Of a stretch of 23,881 bases of DNA, positions 1-7,598 are shown piece by piece (the stretch's first letter is position 1; each line of letters starts with the position of its first letter). The notes under the pieces were generated by a model, which was not told the DNA's origin, ran no database searches, and saw only the letters and a program-made list of their open reading frames with translations. Made by a program: the position numbers and the translations under genes. The stretch is taken from contig CAMLSA010000049.1 in NCBI GenBank assembly GCA_946482655.1, positions 1 through 23,881 of the forward strand, given 5' to 3'. Source of the stretch: an uncultured Sphingomonas sp. (GTDB taxonomy: Bacteria > Pseudomonadota > Alphaproteobacteria > Sphingomonadales > Sphingomonadaceae).

Positions 1-318
1 CTTGAGCATCCACCAGGCGCGCGCCGAGCTGTGGAGCGGGCTGTTGTCGTAGACGACGAAGCGGTTGCCGTCGCCGAGCCCGAGCGACTGCATCCGGCTG
101 GCGAATTTCTCGGCCGGCGGCAGCATGGCCGGCAACGTCGAATTCTCATCCTTGAGGTTGGCGAGATCGAGATGAACCGCGCCGGGAATGTGCCCGGCCT
201 CATATTCGGCCTGGGCATCGCGCGCGGGATCGAGCGCGAAATAGGTCGCGTCGACGACGCGAAGATCATTGGCCCCGAGTTCGCCTGCGAGCCATTCGGT
301 CGAAACCAGCATTTCCAT
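1..318 (-). CDS. sseA: 3-mercaptopyruvate sulfurtransferase / rhodanese-family protein (3' part missing)
   Basis: This is the N-terminal 106 codons of a tandem-rhodanese sulfurtransferase, which would transfer sulfur from 3-mercaptopyruvate or thiosulfate to a thiol acceptor or cyanide. The reading frame is open to the window edge. The start is fixed by a strong GAGGAGG ribosome site 5 bases before the ATG. Seen motifs are typical of the first (structural) rhodanese domain: MLVSTEWLAGEL, VVDATYF, the GHIPGAVHLDL loop at about residues 44-54, and VVYDNSPLHSSARAWWML at about 88-105. The second domain with the catalytic CysGS(G/V)T loop lies outside the window, so mercaptopyruvate versus thiosulfate specificity cannot be judged. 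It is divergent from queF, with 185 bases between the two starts. Confidence 0.9.
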   Translation of the reverse strand, partial: MEMLVSTEWLAGELGANDLRVVDATYFALDPARDAQAEYEAGHIPGAVHLDLANLKDENSTLPAMLPPAEKFASRMQSLGLGDGNRFVVYDNSPLHSSARAWWMLK

Positions 319-503
319 ATTCGCCTCCTCTAACGGACACATTTCACCATCGCGCAAGTGCGACGGCGAATCAATTACCTGGGGAGGCGATGCTTAGTTA
401 CCAAATTGCCCTACACAATGCAAATTTCTTACAAAAATAGCGTTATAAAGGAAATTTTATTGCTAGCTGGTGCTCCTGCGCGCGCTTGTTTAAGAGCGGT
501 GGT
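319..503. promoter_or_regulatory. divergent intergenic region, sseA / queF
   Basis: This 185-base spacer separates two divergent starts. It is markedly A/T-rich near 410-460, unlike its surroundings, and includes a TATAAA-like hexamer at about 456-461 on the plus strand, suitable as a -10 element for queF. No good TTGACA -35 is present at the right distance. I looked for a preQ1 riboswitch because queF follows, but saw no recognisable preQ1-I pseudoknot sequence. Confidence 0.35.
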
Positions 504-950
504 ATGAGTACCATTCATCTTGGCAAGACCAGCAGCCTCCCCGCCTCTCCCGAACAGGCGGTGCTCGACTATGTTCCAAATCCGCGTGTCGGCGCGCTTT
601 ATCTGGTGCGCTTCGCGGCACCCGAGTTCACCTCGCTCTGCCCTGTCACCGGTCAGCCCGATTTCGCCCATCTGGTAATCGACTATGCGCCCGGCGCGAC
701 GATCGTCGAATCCAAGTCGCTCAAGCTGTTCCTCGGCGCCTTCCGCAACCACGCCGCTTTCCACGAGGACTGCACCGTCGGTATCGGTCAGCGGCTGTTC
801 ACCGAGATGAAGCCGACATGGCTGCGGATCGGCGGCTATTGGTATCCGCGCGGTGGCATTCCAATCGACGTCTTCTGGCAATCGGGCGCGCCGCCCAAAG
901 GCCTGTGGGTGCCCGATCAGGGTGTTCCGGGTTATCGCGGGCGCGGCTGA
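504..950 (+). CDS. queF: NADPH-dependent 7-cyano-7-deazaguanine reductase (preQ0 reductase), unimodular type
   Basis: QueF reduces the nitrile of preQ0 to the primary amine of preQ1 using two NADPH, a late cytosolic step of queuosine synthesis for tRNA. The 148-aa protein has the short unimodular length. It contains the thioimide-forming cysteine C46 in [14 protein letters not shown] with the general acid D53, and the family NADPH motif [14 protein letters not shown] at residues 69-82, followed by FHED. The start at 504 (MSTIHLG) is preferred over an in-frame ATG 18 bases upstream because homologues begin with a short tail before the conserved body. The ribosome site is weak. The stop codon sits in a small GCGG/CCGC hairpin followed by seven T residues (943-963), which may act as a weak terminator before chrA. 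No other queuosine gene is next to it. Confidence 0.95.
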   Translation: MSTIHLGKTSSLPASPEQAVLDYVPNPRVGALYLVRFAAPEFTSLCPVTGQPDFAHLVIDYAPGATIVESKSLKLFLGAFRNHAAFHEDCTVGIGQRLFTEMKPTWLRIGGYWYPRGGIPIDVFWQSGAPPKGLWVPDQGVPGYRGRG

Positions 951-994
951 CTCCGCTTTTTTTCCTCTGAACATCGCCCTTATCCAAGGTTCGC

Positions 995-2383
995 ATGACC
1001 GCATCGTCCGACAGCAGACGCGAACCCCACGGCATCAGCTTCGGCGAGGCACTTCGCGTCTGGACGCGCATCGCGCTGCTCAGCTTCGGCGGGCCCGCCG
1101 GACAGATCGCGGTGATGCACCGCATCCTCGTCGACGAGAGGAAGTGGATCGGCGAGGAGCGCTTCCTCCACGCTCTCAACTTCTGCATGATGCTGCCCGG
1201 ACCCGAGGCACAGCAGCTCGCCATCTATATCGGCTGGCTGCTCCACCGGATCAAGGGCGGGCTGGTCGCTGGGACCTTGTTCGTGCTGCCGGGCCTGGTC
1301 GCGATCATGGCGCTTTCGTGGCTCTATGTGCTGGCGATCGGCGCGCCGCCGGTCGCGGCCCTGCTGTTCGGGATCAAGGCGGCTGTGGTCGCGATCGTCT
1401 TCCAGGCTGTGACGCGGATCGGCAAGCGTTCGCTCGGCAACCCGATCCGGCTCGGCGCCGCCGCGCTCGCCTTTCTCGGGCTGTTCCTGCTCCATTTGCC
1501 TTTCCCGCTCGTCATCCTCGCGGCGGGGGCCGGCGGCTGGCTGGCTGGACGCGCCGGGCTGGCCGCCTTCGCCGGAGGGTCGGGCCATGGCTCGAGCGCG
1601 GCGGACGCGCTGCACGATGGCGACAGTGCGCTCGGCGCGGAGATGCCCGATCATGCGCGGCAGGGCTTCGGCCGGCTCGCCGGAGTCGCGCTGGCCCTGC
1701 TCACGCTGTGGCTGGTGCCCGTCGTCTTGCTGCCGATGCTGGCGCCCGTCGACAGCGCCTTCGCTCCTATCGCGACCTTCTTCTCGAAAATGGCGATGCT
1801 CACCTTCGGCGGCGCCTATGCGGTGCTGGCCTGGGTGAGCCAGGCCGCGGTCGAGCAATATCACTGGATGACCCCCGGCGAGATGCTCGACGGCCTCGGC
1901 CTCGCCGAGAGCACGCCCGGCCCGCTGATCATGGTCACCCAATATGTGGGCTTCCTCGCCGCTTATCGGCATCCGGGCGGGCTCGACCCGCTGCTTGCGG
2001 GCACATTGGGCGGGCTGCTCACGACCTGGGTGACCTTCGTGCCCTGCTTCCTGTGGATCTTCCTCGGCGCACCCTTCGTCGAGCGGCTGCGCGGCAATCG
2101 CGCGCTCGCCTCTGCGCTGGCGGCGATCAGCGCGGCCGTGGTCGGCGTGATACTGAACCTCGCCTGCTGGTTCGCACTGCACTATTGGTTCGGCAGGGTC
2201 GAGGATGCGCCGATCGGCGGACTCCACATACCGGTCCCCGACCTCGCGACAATCGACTGGGCCGCCGTGCTGCTGTCGGCGGCTGCGCTGGTCGCCGCGC
2301 TCCGTCTGCGCGCGGGCGTGTTCGCACTGCTGGGCGGATGCGCTTTGGCGGGGCTGGTGTGGGGGTGGTTGCCGCCGGCCTGA
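995..2383 (+). CDS. chrA: chromate transporter, long-chain two-domain CHR family
   Basis: This 462-aa integral membrane protein belongs to the CHR family, whose characterised members export chromate from the cytoplasm. Both CHR halves are visible. The N-terminal half has FGGPAGQIAVM (about residues 31-41) and MMLPGPEAQQLA. The C-terminal half repeats the pattern with FGGAYAVLAW and LAEATPGP-like LAESTPGPLIM. Each half is followed by several hydrophobic helices, and a polar linker (about 197-222, SGHGSSAADALHDGD) joins the halves. The length fits long-chain ChrA (400-460 aa). The start has AAGG seven bases upstream. It follows queF by 44 bases on the same strand. No chrB or chrF regulator is visible, so a role in chromate resistance is inferred from the family only; sulfate or another oxyanion is possible. 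Confidence 0.93.
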   Translation: MTASSDSRREPHGISFGEALRVWTRIALLSFGGPAGQIAVMHRILVDERKWIGEERFLHALNFCMMLPGPEAQQLAIYIGWLLHRIKGGLVAGTLFVLPGLVAIMALSWLYVLAIGAPPVAALLFGIKAAVVAIVFQAVTRIGKRSLGNPIRLGAAALAFLGLFLLHLPFPLVILAAGAGGWLAGRAGLAAFAGGSGHGSSAADALHDGDSALGAEMPDHARQGFGRLAGVALALLTLWLVPVVLLPMLAPVDSAFAPIATFFSKMAMLTFGGAYAVLAWVSQAAVEQYHWMTPGEMLDGLGLAESTPGPLIMVTQYVGFLAAYRHPGGLDPLLAGTLGGLLTTWVTFVPCFLWIFLGAPFVERLRGNRALASALAAISAAVVGVILNLACWFALHYWFGRVEDAPIGGLHIPVPDLATIDWAAVLLSAAALVAALRLRAGVFALLGGCALAGLVWGWLPPA

Positions 2384-2407
2384 CCCGCGGGCGTGCCAAG
2401 GCGCGGG
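2384..2407. terminator. inverted repeat between convergent genes
   Basis: CCCGCG at 2384-2389 and CGCGGG at 2402-2407 form a 6-bp GC stem with a 12-base loop. It starts directly after the chrA stop and ends just before the stop of the oppositely oriented dioxygenase gene. There is no T-run, so it is only a possible bidirectional terminator. Confidence 0.35.
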
Positions 2408-2411
2408 AGTC

Positions 2412-3362
2412 TCAGATCAGCTTGATCTCTCTCAGCCGCCGCAACAGGAATTCGTTCGCGGTGATCGGCTCGGGAAACTGGTCCGGCCGCGTCTCCGTGA
2501 TCGTCTGCGGCAGCGTCTCGATCAGATAATCGGGCCGGAAGTGGAGAAAGAAAGGCATCGAATAGCGCGCGATGCCGCGCCGCCCGGGCGGAGGGTTCAT
2601 CACCCGATGGGTGGTCGAGGGAAGCCGCCCGTTGGTCAGCCGCTCGAGCATGTCGCCGATGTTCACCACCAGCTCACCCGGCGCGATGTTCACCGGCAGC
2701 CAGCGGCCGTCGCGGTCGAGCAGTTCGAGTCCGCCCTCCTCGGCGCCGAGCAGCAGCGTGATCGCATTGATATCCTCGTGCGCCCCGGCGCGGATCCCGG
2801 GGTCATCGGGGCCGATCGGCGGATAGTGGAGCAGGCGCAGGATCGAGTTGCCGTCCTTCACCGCGTCGTCGAAATGATGAGGATCGAGCCGGAGATGGCG
2901 CGCGATCGCCGACAATATCCGCAGGCCGGTCTTGTCGAAGGCGGCGAACAGTGCCTCGCCGGCAGCGCGAAAATCCTCGACCTCGGCCGGCCAGACATTC
3001 GCCGGCATCTCGGCCGCGTGGCGATGCCCCTGGGGCAGCTCGCGCCCGATATGCCAGAACTCCTTCAGGTCGGCCTGGCTCGCGTCTCTGGCGGTCTCCA
3101 CCCGGTATGGCGTATAGCCGCGCTGCCCCGCGCCGCCTTCGACCAAATAGGCCCGCTTCACCTCCTCGGGCAGCGCGAAGAAAGCCTTGGCGGCCGCCTC
3201 CGCGCGGGCGATCAGATCGCCGGGAATGCCGTGATCGGCGACGACCGCGAATCCGAAGCGCTCGAAAGAACGCCCGATCGCCTGAGCGAAGCCGCCGGGA
3301 TCGGCGTCGCATGTCTTCAGGGAGACGCTGGGAACGGAGCGCTGATCGGCGATGTCGGTCAT
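2412..3362 (-). CDS. isopenicillin N synthase-like 2-oxoglutarate/Fe(II)-dependent oxygenase
   Basis: This 316-aa protein belongs to the non-haem iron dioxygenase superfamily (DIOX_N plus 2OG-FeII_Oxy domains). The N-terminal domain shows the family signature FGFAVVADHGIP (about residues 36-48). The iron-binding triad is visible as H195 and D197 in GAHEDINAITLL and H252 in STTHRV. R266 and S268 in ARYSMPFF match the 2-oxoglutarate RxS motif, so it should use 2-oxoglutarate. Substrate is unknown; members of this subfamily are often annotated as 2OG oxygenases of uncharacterised amino-acid or small-molecule metabolism. The start at 3362 (MTDIADQ) has AGGAG just upstream, though close to the ATG. 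An in-frame ATG at 3389 lacks a ribosome site. The gene is divergent from the HerA-like ATPase and convergent with chrA. Confidence 0.9.
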   Translation of the reverse strand: MTDIADQRSVPSVSLKTCDADPGGFAQAIGRSFERFGFAVVADHGIPGDLIARAEAAAKAFFALPEEVKRAYLVEGGAGQRGYTPYRVETARDASQADLKEFWHIGRELPQGHRHAAEMPANVWPAEVEDFRAAGEALFAAFDKTGLRILSAIARHLRLDPHHFDDAVKDGNSILRLLHYPPIGPDDPGIRAGAHEDINAITLLLGAEEGGLELLDRDGRWLPVNIAPGELVVNIGDMLERLTNGRLPSTTHRVMNPPPGRRGIARYSMPFFLHFRPDYLIETLPQTITETRPDQFPEPITANEFLLRRLREIKLI

Positions 3363-3511
3363 GGCTCCTGGATATAGGTGGCGGGCCATGACAGCCGCAA
3401 GGCGGGAGGCCCCGGCGCGCGGTTGGCTGGATGCGTGTCGAGGGCGAGTCATCCACAGTTTTCTCGCGCTCCGGCTTGCCCCCGTCCGCCCCGATCCGCC
3501 AAGAACGCCGC

Positions 3512-4987
3512 GTGACCGCGCGAATCGACATGGGCACCAGCGGCCCGGGCCAATCCGTCCATTTCGACATCGAGGAGCTGCTCGCGACCCGTCTGCTCGT
3601 CCAGGGCAATTCGGGTTCGGGCAAGTCGCATTTGCTGCGCCGGCTGCTCGAGCGATCGGCCGGTGTCGTCCAGCAGGTGGTGATCGATCCCGAGGGCGAT
3701 TTCGTCACCCTCGCCGATCGCTTCGGCCATGTCGCGGTCCAGGCCGCCGACTATAGCGAGAGCGAGATCGCCCGCCTCGCCGCGCGCATTCGCGAACATC
3801 GAGTGTCGGTCGTGCTCGCGCTCGACGAGCTCGAGATAGAGGCGCAGATGCGCTGCGCCGCGACCTTTCTTTCCGCCCTGTTCGACGCCCCGCGCGATCA
3901 TTGGTACCCGGCGCTGGTCGTGGTCGACGAGGCGCAGCTCTTCGCCCCCGCCGTCGCAGGCGAGGTTTCCGACGAGGCCCGCCGCGCCTCTTTGGGCGCG
4001 ATGACCAATCTGATGTGCCGCGGGCGCAAGCGCGGCCTCGCCGGCGTGATAGCGACGCAGCGCCTCGCCAAGCTCGCCAAGAACGTCGCTGCCGAAGCCT
4101 CCAATTTCATGATGGGGCGCACCTTTCTCGACATTGACATGGCGCGCGCCGCCGACCTGCTCGGCATGGAGCGCCGCCAGGCCGAGCAGATCCGGGACCT
4201 GCCGCGCGGCCAGTTCCTGGCGCTGGGGCCCGCAGTCTCGCGCCGCCCGATCGCCGTGACGGTCGGCACGGTCGAAACCTCGGCGCGGAGCGGCAGCCCA
4301 AAGCTCGTCCCGCTGCCTCACGCCCCCTCCAGCGCAGAGGACCTCCAAGGGCTGCTGTTCGCCCCCGGAGACGACACGCCCCCGCCGTCTCCGCGCGCCC
4401 CTGTGGCGTCCAGTGACGATCTGCTCCGCACGATCAGCCGCCCGGGGCCGGTGCTCGCTCCGACCGCCGCGCCCAGCCTGCAGCCCGCCCTGGCCGACGA
4501 CGAACGCGAGGCGGTGATCGAGCAGGTGCTGCGCGAGATCGTCGGCGACCCCGAGGCGACCTATCGGACGCCGGCGATCCTGTTCCAGGATTTCGGGGTG
4601 CGATGCCGTATGCACCGCCTCGGCGACAGCGGACTCGACCTCGCATCCTTCCGCCGCCGGCTGGCGCTAGCGCGCGCCGGGCTCCGCGGCGAGCTCGACG
4701 ACGGCTGGCTCGACGCGCTGGCGCTCGGCGCCTCGCTTCCCGACGACATGCTCGCCCCCTTCCTGCTCGTCGCCCGGGCGGCGCGCGATGCTCATGAGGC
4801 CCCGACCGACGCCGCGCTTGCGCACGTCTACGGCACCCATTCGCTCGGTCGCGTCCGCCGACTGATCGCCTATATGGAGGAGCAGGGCATCTTCGTCCTG
4901 CGCACCGATCTTTCGGGCAAGCGCTCGATCAACATTCCCCGCCTCGGCTGGACCACCGCCGCGGCACTCCCCGAGGCGGCGGAGTAG
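3512..4987 (+). CDS. HerA-like (DUF87) P-loop ATPase, no NurA partner nearby
   Basis: This 491-aa ATP-binding protein belongs to the HerA/FtsK superfamily. It has Walker A GNSGSGKS at residues 32-39, Walker B VVVDEAQLF at about 140, and the FtsK/HerA-like segment GRKRGLAGVIATQRLAKL after it. A proline-rich, low-complexity linker (about 275-320) precedes a C-terminal part that looks like a winged helix (THSLGRVRRLIAYMEEQGIF). HerA proteins translocate DNA, usually with the nuclease NurA in end resection, but no nuclease is encoded here. The start is uncertain. I chose GTG at 3512 (VTARIDMG) because the conserved body starts immediately after; ATG at 3431 and ATG at 3530 are alternatives. It is divergent from the dioxygenase. 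Whether it works on DNA is inference. Confidence 0.85.
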   Translation: MTARIDMGTSGPGQSVHFDIEELLATRLLVQGNSGSGKSHLLRRLLERSAGVVQQVVIDPEGDFVTLADRFGHVAVQAADYSESEIARLAARIREHRVSVVLALDELEIEAQMRCAATFLSALFDAPRDHWYPALVVVDEAQLFAPAVAGEVSDEARRASLGAMTNLMCRGRKRGLAGVIATQRLAKLAKNVAAEASNFMMGRTFLDIDMARAADLLGMERRQAEQIRDLPRGQFLALGPAVSRRPIAVTVGTVETSARSGSPKLVPLPHAPSSAEDLQGLLFAPGDDTPPPSPRAPVASSDDLLRTISRPGPVLAPTAAPSLQPALADDEREAVIEQVLREIVGDPEATYRTPAILFQDFGVRCRMHRLGDSGLDLASFRRRLALARAGLRGELDDGWLDALALGASLPDDMLAPFLLVARAARDAHEAPTDAALAHVYGTHSLGRVRRLIAYMEEQGIFVLRTDLSGKRSINIPRLGWTTAAALPEAAE

Positions 4988-5039
4988 CTCCCTCGGCAAG
5001 ATCCGAAGCGGAGCGTCATGGTTCGGGGCGGCCGTGTGA

Positions 5040-5303
5040 TCAGCTGCCGGCGGCCGCCATCTGAGTTCCGGCCGATGCCGCGGCCGGTTGGCCGCCATCG
5101 ATCAACATGGTGGTACGTCCGCCACGCCGGACCGAGCGGGCTCTGGCCGGGCTGGTCTCGGTATCGCTTGGCGGGTGGCCATCCGCGCGGACCTCGCCGG
5201 CGGCGGGCACGAAGCCGGGCTCTTCGAAATCGAGCCACAGGCCCTGGGCCATGGCGCCGGTGGGCAGGAGCCAGACGGCGACCATCATCGAGAGGCGTTT
5301 CAT
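5040..5303 (-). CDS. small exported protein of unknown function
   Basis: This 87-aa ORF is not a recognised family. It begins with a convincing signal peptide: MKR, a hydrophobic core (LSMMVAVWLLPTG) and an AMAQ-G cleavage site at about residue 19. The mature part has LWLDFEEPGFVPAAGEV, then a polar, arginine- and alanine-rich tail without clear structure. The ATG at 5303 has GAGGAA eight bases upstream. A second ATG in the same frame at 5318 overlaps that ribosome site and is less likely. The protein is probably periplasmic. It is convergent with the HerA-like gene, 52 bases away, and lies downstream of the acyl-CoA ligase on the same strand with a gap of about 120 bases. Confidence 0.65.
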   Translation of the reverse strand: MKRLSMMVAVWLLPTGAMAQGLWLDFEEPGFVPAAGEVRADGHPPSDTETSPARARSVRRGGRTTMLIDGGQPAAASAGTQMAAAGS

Positions 5304-5422
5304 CGTCGCATTCCTCATAGCAACCGCCCGATAATCACCAGGCGAAACGATCATGAGGAACCGAGGGTTGCGCGTAATTTAACGGGAAGGGTTGACGGGC
5401 CGTTAGCCACGCCCGCCGCCGC

Positions 5423-6916
5423 TCAGGGGGCTTTGATCCGTTCCTCGCGGACTTGGCTGCGGCGGGCCTTGCCCGCGTCGTCGCGGAGGTTGTGGGTGAC
5501 GAACTCGAAACTTCGCGGGATCTTGTACGCGACGATCCGTTCCTTCAGCCAAGCCTTGATCTCATCGGCACCGACCGGCGGCCTCTCCGGATCGAGCTGC
5601 ACCAGCGCGTGGACCTTGGCGATCAGGTCGTCGTCCGGCAGGCCTATGACGAGGCTGGAGCGGATCGAGGGGTTCGATTCGAGCGCGCCCTCCACCTCGG
5701 CCGGGTAGATGTTGGCGCCGCCGCTGACGATCATGTCGGTGCGGCGATCGGCGATATAGAGCCAGCCGTCCTCGTCGAGCCAGCCCATGTCCCCGACCGA
5801 ACCAGCGCCGTCCACCTCGCGCCGTTCCGCGCCGATATAATGATAGGATTTGATATCGGGATCGTCGGGCAGGAAGAAGATCTCGCCGACCTCGCCGGGC
5901 GGGAGCTCGCGGCCGTCGGGATCAAGGATCAGCACGCGCGAACCCGGCGCCGCGCGCCCCACGGACCCCTTGTGCTCGAGCCATTCGGTGCCGGTGATGA
6001 AGGTCAGCCCCTGCGCTTCGGTGCCGCCATAGCCTTCGAGGATCTTCTCCGGGCCGATCCAGTCGATCCACGCCTGCTTCACCCAGGGCGGGCACATCGA
6101 GGCGCTGTGGAGCAGCAGGTTGAGATGGCTCAGATCATATTGCGCGCGCACCTCGGGCTCGAGCTTAGCGATGCGGCCCATCATCGTCGGAACCATGAAT
6201 ATCCAGTCGACCTTGTGATGGTCGAGCAGCCGCAGGGTTTCGAGCGGATCGAACTTCGGCATCAGAATGACATGGCAACCGACGAACAGCGGCAGCATCG
6301 TGCCCATGAAGGGTCCGTTATTGTAGAGCGGGCCGGGGACGAGGACCGTTCCGTCGATGCTCTGGCCCAGCACCGGCACCATGGGATCGAATTTGGCGGT
6401 CTGGTGCGTGACGATCACCTTCGGCCGGCCGGTGCTGCCGCCGGAGCTGATCGCCTTCCAGTGCGGCGAGACGTGAGCTTCGGGCAACGGCTGCATTGGC
6501 GGTGCGGCCGCAGCGACGTCGGCTTCGGGGATGCGATTGCGCGCGTTCAGGCCGTCGGGCCCGCCCACCACGACCGGCGGCTGGACAAGATCGACCAGCC
6601 CCTGCGCCTCGTGCAGCGGCAGCCGGTTCGACATGACGTGCGGGACCGCACCGCATTTCCACGCGGCGAAGATGGCGAGGCACAGCTCGATGCTGTTGGG
6701 CAGCGCGATCGTCACCAGCTCGCCGGGCTTCACGCCGAGCCCGACATAGGTCCAGGCGAGGCCGTTCGACGCCTCGTCGAACGCCCGCCGGCAGATGGTC
6801 CGCTCTCCCACGGTGATGCACGGCCGATCAGGATCCCGATCCGCGTGAAAGGCCATGATTCGGCTGAGCGGCATGCCGGCCTGCGAGGCCATGGCCGCGA
6901 CGCGAAGCTTGGTCAT
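5423..6916 (-). CDS. class I adenylate-forming acyl-CoA synthetase
   Basis: This 497-aa enzyme of the ANL superfamily would activate a carboxylic acid as acyl-AMP and then form the CoA thioester. Core motifs are all present: the phosphate loop SSGGSTGRPKVI (157-168), the A5 motif GYGGTEAQG (295-303), DMGWLDEDGWLYIADRRTD (376-394) with the ribose-binding Asp, the hinge, GGANIYPAEVE, and the adenylation lysine K483 in the C-terminal subdomain (AGKARR). The sequence resembles the bile-acid/steroid-type CoA ligase group more than long-chain FadD, so a cyclic or aromatic acid is a reasonable guess, not a demonstration. The ATG at 6916 has GGGAGG ten bases upstream. It may supply a CoA-activation step for the oxidation block beyond 9972, but it is separated from it by several unrelated genes. 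Confidence 0.92.
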   Translation of the reverse strand: MTKLRVAAMASQAGMPLSRIMAFHADRDPDRPCITVGERTICRRAFDEASNGLAWTYVGLGVKPGELVTIALPNSIELCLAIFAAWKCGAVPHVMSNRLPLHEAQGLVDLVQPPVVVGGPDGLNARNRIPEADVAAAAPPMQPLPEAHVSPHWKAISSGGSTGRPKVIVTHQTAKFDPMVPVLGQSIDGTVLVPGPLYNNGPFMGTMLPLFVGCHVILMPKFDPLETLRLLDHHKVDWIFMVPTMMGRIAKLEPEVRAQYDLSHLNLLLHSASMCPPWVKQAWIDWIGPEKILEGYGGTEAQGLTFITGTEWLEHKGSVGRAAPGSRVLILDPDGRELPPGEVGEIFFLPDDPDIKSYHYIGAERREVDGAGSVGDMGWLDEDGWLYIADRRTDMIVSGGANIYPAEVEGALESNPSIRSSLVIGLPDDDLIAKVHALVQLDPERPPVGADEIKAWLKERIVAYKIPRSFEFVTHNLRDDAGKARRSQVREERIKAP

Positions 6917-6921
6917 GCCGG

Positions 6922-7014
6922 TCAGGCCTCCCTGACACGCGGTAGCGTCGTGCCGGGGTGGCCGTGGCGGCCGAACGCGGGTTTCAGCCGCGTGCCGATC
7001 CTGATCCGGTCCAT
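6922..7014 (-). CDS. possible 30-aa leader ORF upstream of the acyl-CoA ligase
   Basis: A complete 30-codon frame runs from ATG at 7014, preceded by GGAGAG nine bases upstream, to a TGA only five bases before the ligase ATG. The product is strongly basic (MDRIRIGTRLKPAFGRHG at the start) and resembles no family I know. The ribosome site of the ligase lies inside its last codons, so translation of the two could be coupled. It could equally be a chance ORF in GC-rich DNA. Confidence 0.3.
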   Translation of the reverse strand: MDRIRIGTRLKPAFGRHGHPGTTLPRVREA

Positions 7015-7165
7015 GAAATGTGTCTCTCCGTCAGCATGTGCCGCCGTCGTCGGCCGCGTCATCGGGGCAGCTTATGTCAAGCCGCATCGCTCGTCCAAGA
7101 GGAAGCTGGGCTGCGCAGCATAGCGATTGCCGAATTCCGCAAATGGCAGGATATTTCAGGTCCGC

Positions 7166-7522
7166 TCAACCTCGCGGGCCTTTCGCAGCTCCGCCTCGTA
7201 GCGCCCTGGTCCGCAGATAGAGACGCTTCGCGATGTCGTCGGGCGCATCGGCGGCCAGCGCGGAGCATGCGTCGACCCTTTCCTGCAGATAGGAGATCAG
7301 CAGTTCGGACATGCTTGTGCCGGGTGGTCCGGCAGCGCCTTCGAGTTCCTCCCGCACGACGGTGCGCTGCCGGTTCAGGATGGCTTCGTCGATCGCGTCG
7401 ATCAGGTCGTCGAAGGGCGGCTCCGCCTCGACCGGGAACGCCGCCTGGAAATTGGCTCCGAGGTTAGTCAGGTCCCGCTGTGTCAGCAGGCCAATGGCCA
7501 CAGCTCTTGGGGGATCAAACAT
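7166..7522 (-). CDS. hypothetical cytosolic protein, 118 aa
   Basis: I do not recognise a named domain. The protein is acidic in its middle (FDDLIDAIDEAILNRQRTVVREELEG) and mostly helical by composition. It has no signal peptide, no membrane segment and no cysteine pattern beyond a single Cys. The N-terminus VAIGLLTQRDLTNLGANF looks like a conserved helical start. The second half (SELLISYLQERVDACSALA) is also amphipathic. ATG at 7522 has only GGAA as a weak ribosome site. Codon use is typical of the window, which favours a real gene. It lies 76 bases downstream of the membrane-protein gene on the same strand and could be co-transcribed with it. Confidence 0.6.
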   Translation of the reverse strand: MFDPPRAVAIGLLTQRDLTNLGANFQAAFPVEAEPPFDDLIDAIDEAILNRQRTVVREELEGAAGPPGTSMSELLISYLQERVDACSALAADAPDDIAKRLYLRTRALRGGAAKGPRG

Positions 7523-7598
7523 TTGAGTTCCAAGCAGAAATCGTTCGAGTGCTCAACGCGGCTGAACGCCGCGAGTGCCATTCACCGCGTCGATGAGG

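Noticed and set aside
340..500. preQ1 riboswitch ahead of queF
   Set aside because: The spacer lacks the conserved preQ1-I hairpin and A-rich tail pattern, and no alternative aptamer could be recognised by eye.
853..2529. Long open frames over chrA on both strands
   Set aside because: They are frame shadows of the chrA gene, rich in Arg, Ala, Gly and Pro, with no family motifs; chrA has two clear CHR domains in the correct frame.
3450..3458. TCATCCACA, one base from a DnaA box, upstream of the HerA-like gene
   Set aside because: It is a single copy with no neighbouring boxes, AT-rich unwinding region or dnaA/dnaN genes, so there is no case for an origin.
7071..7090. TTGACA on the minus strand as -35 for the acyl-CoA ligase
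   Set aside because: No acceptable -10 hexamer lies 15-19 bases downstream.
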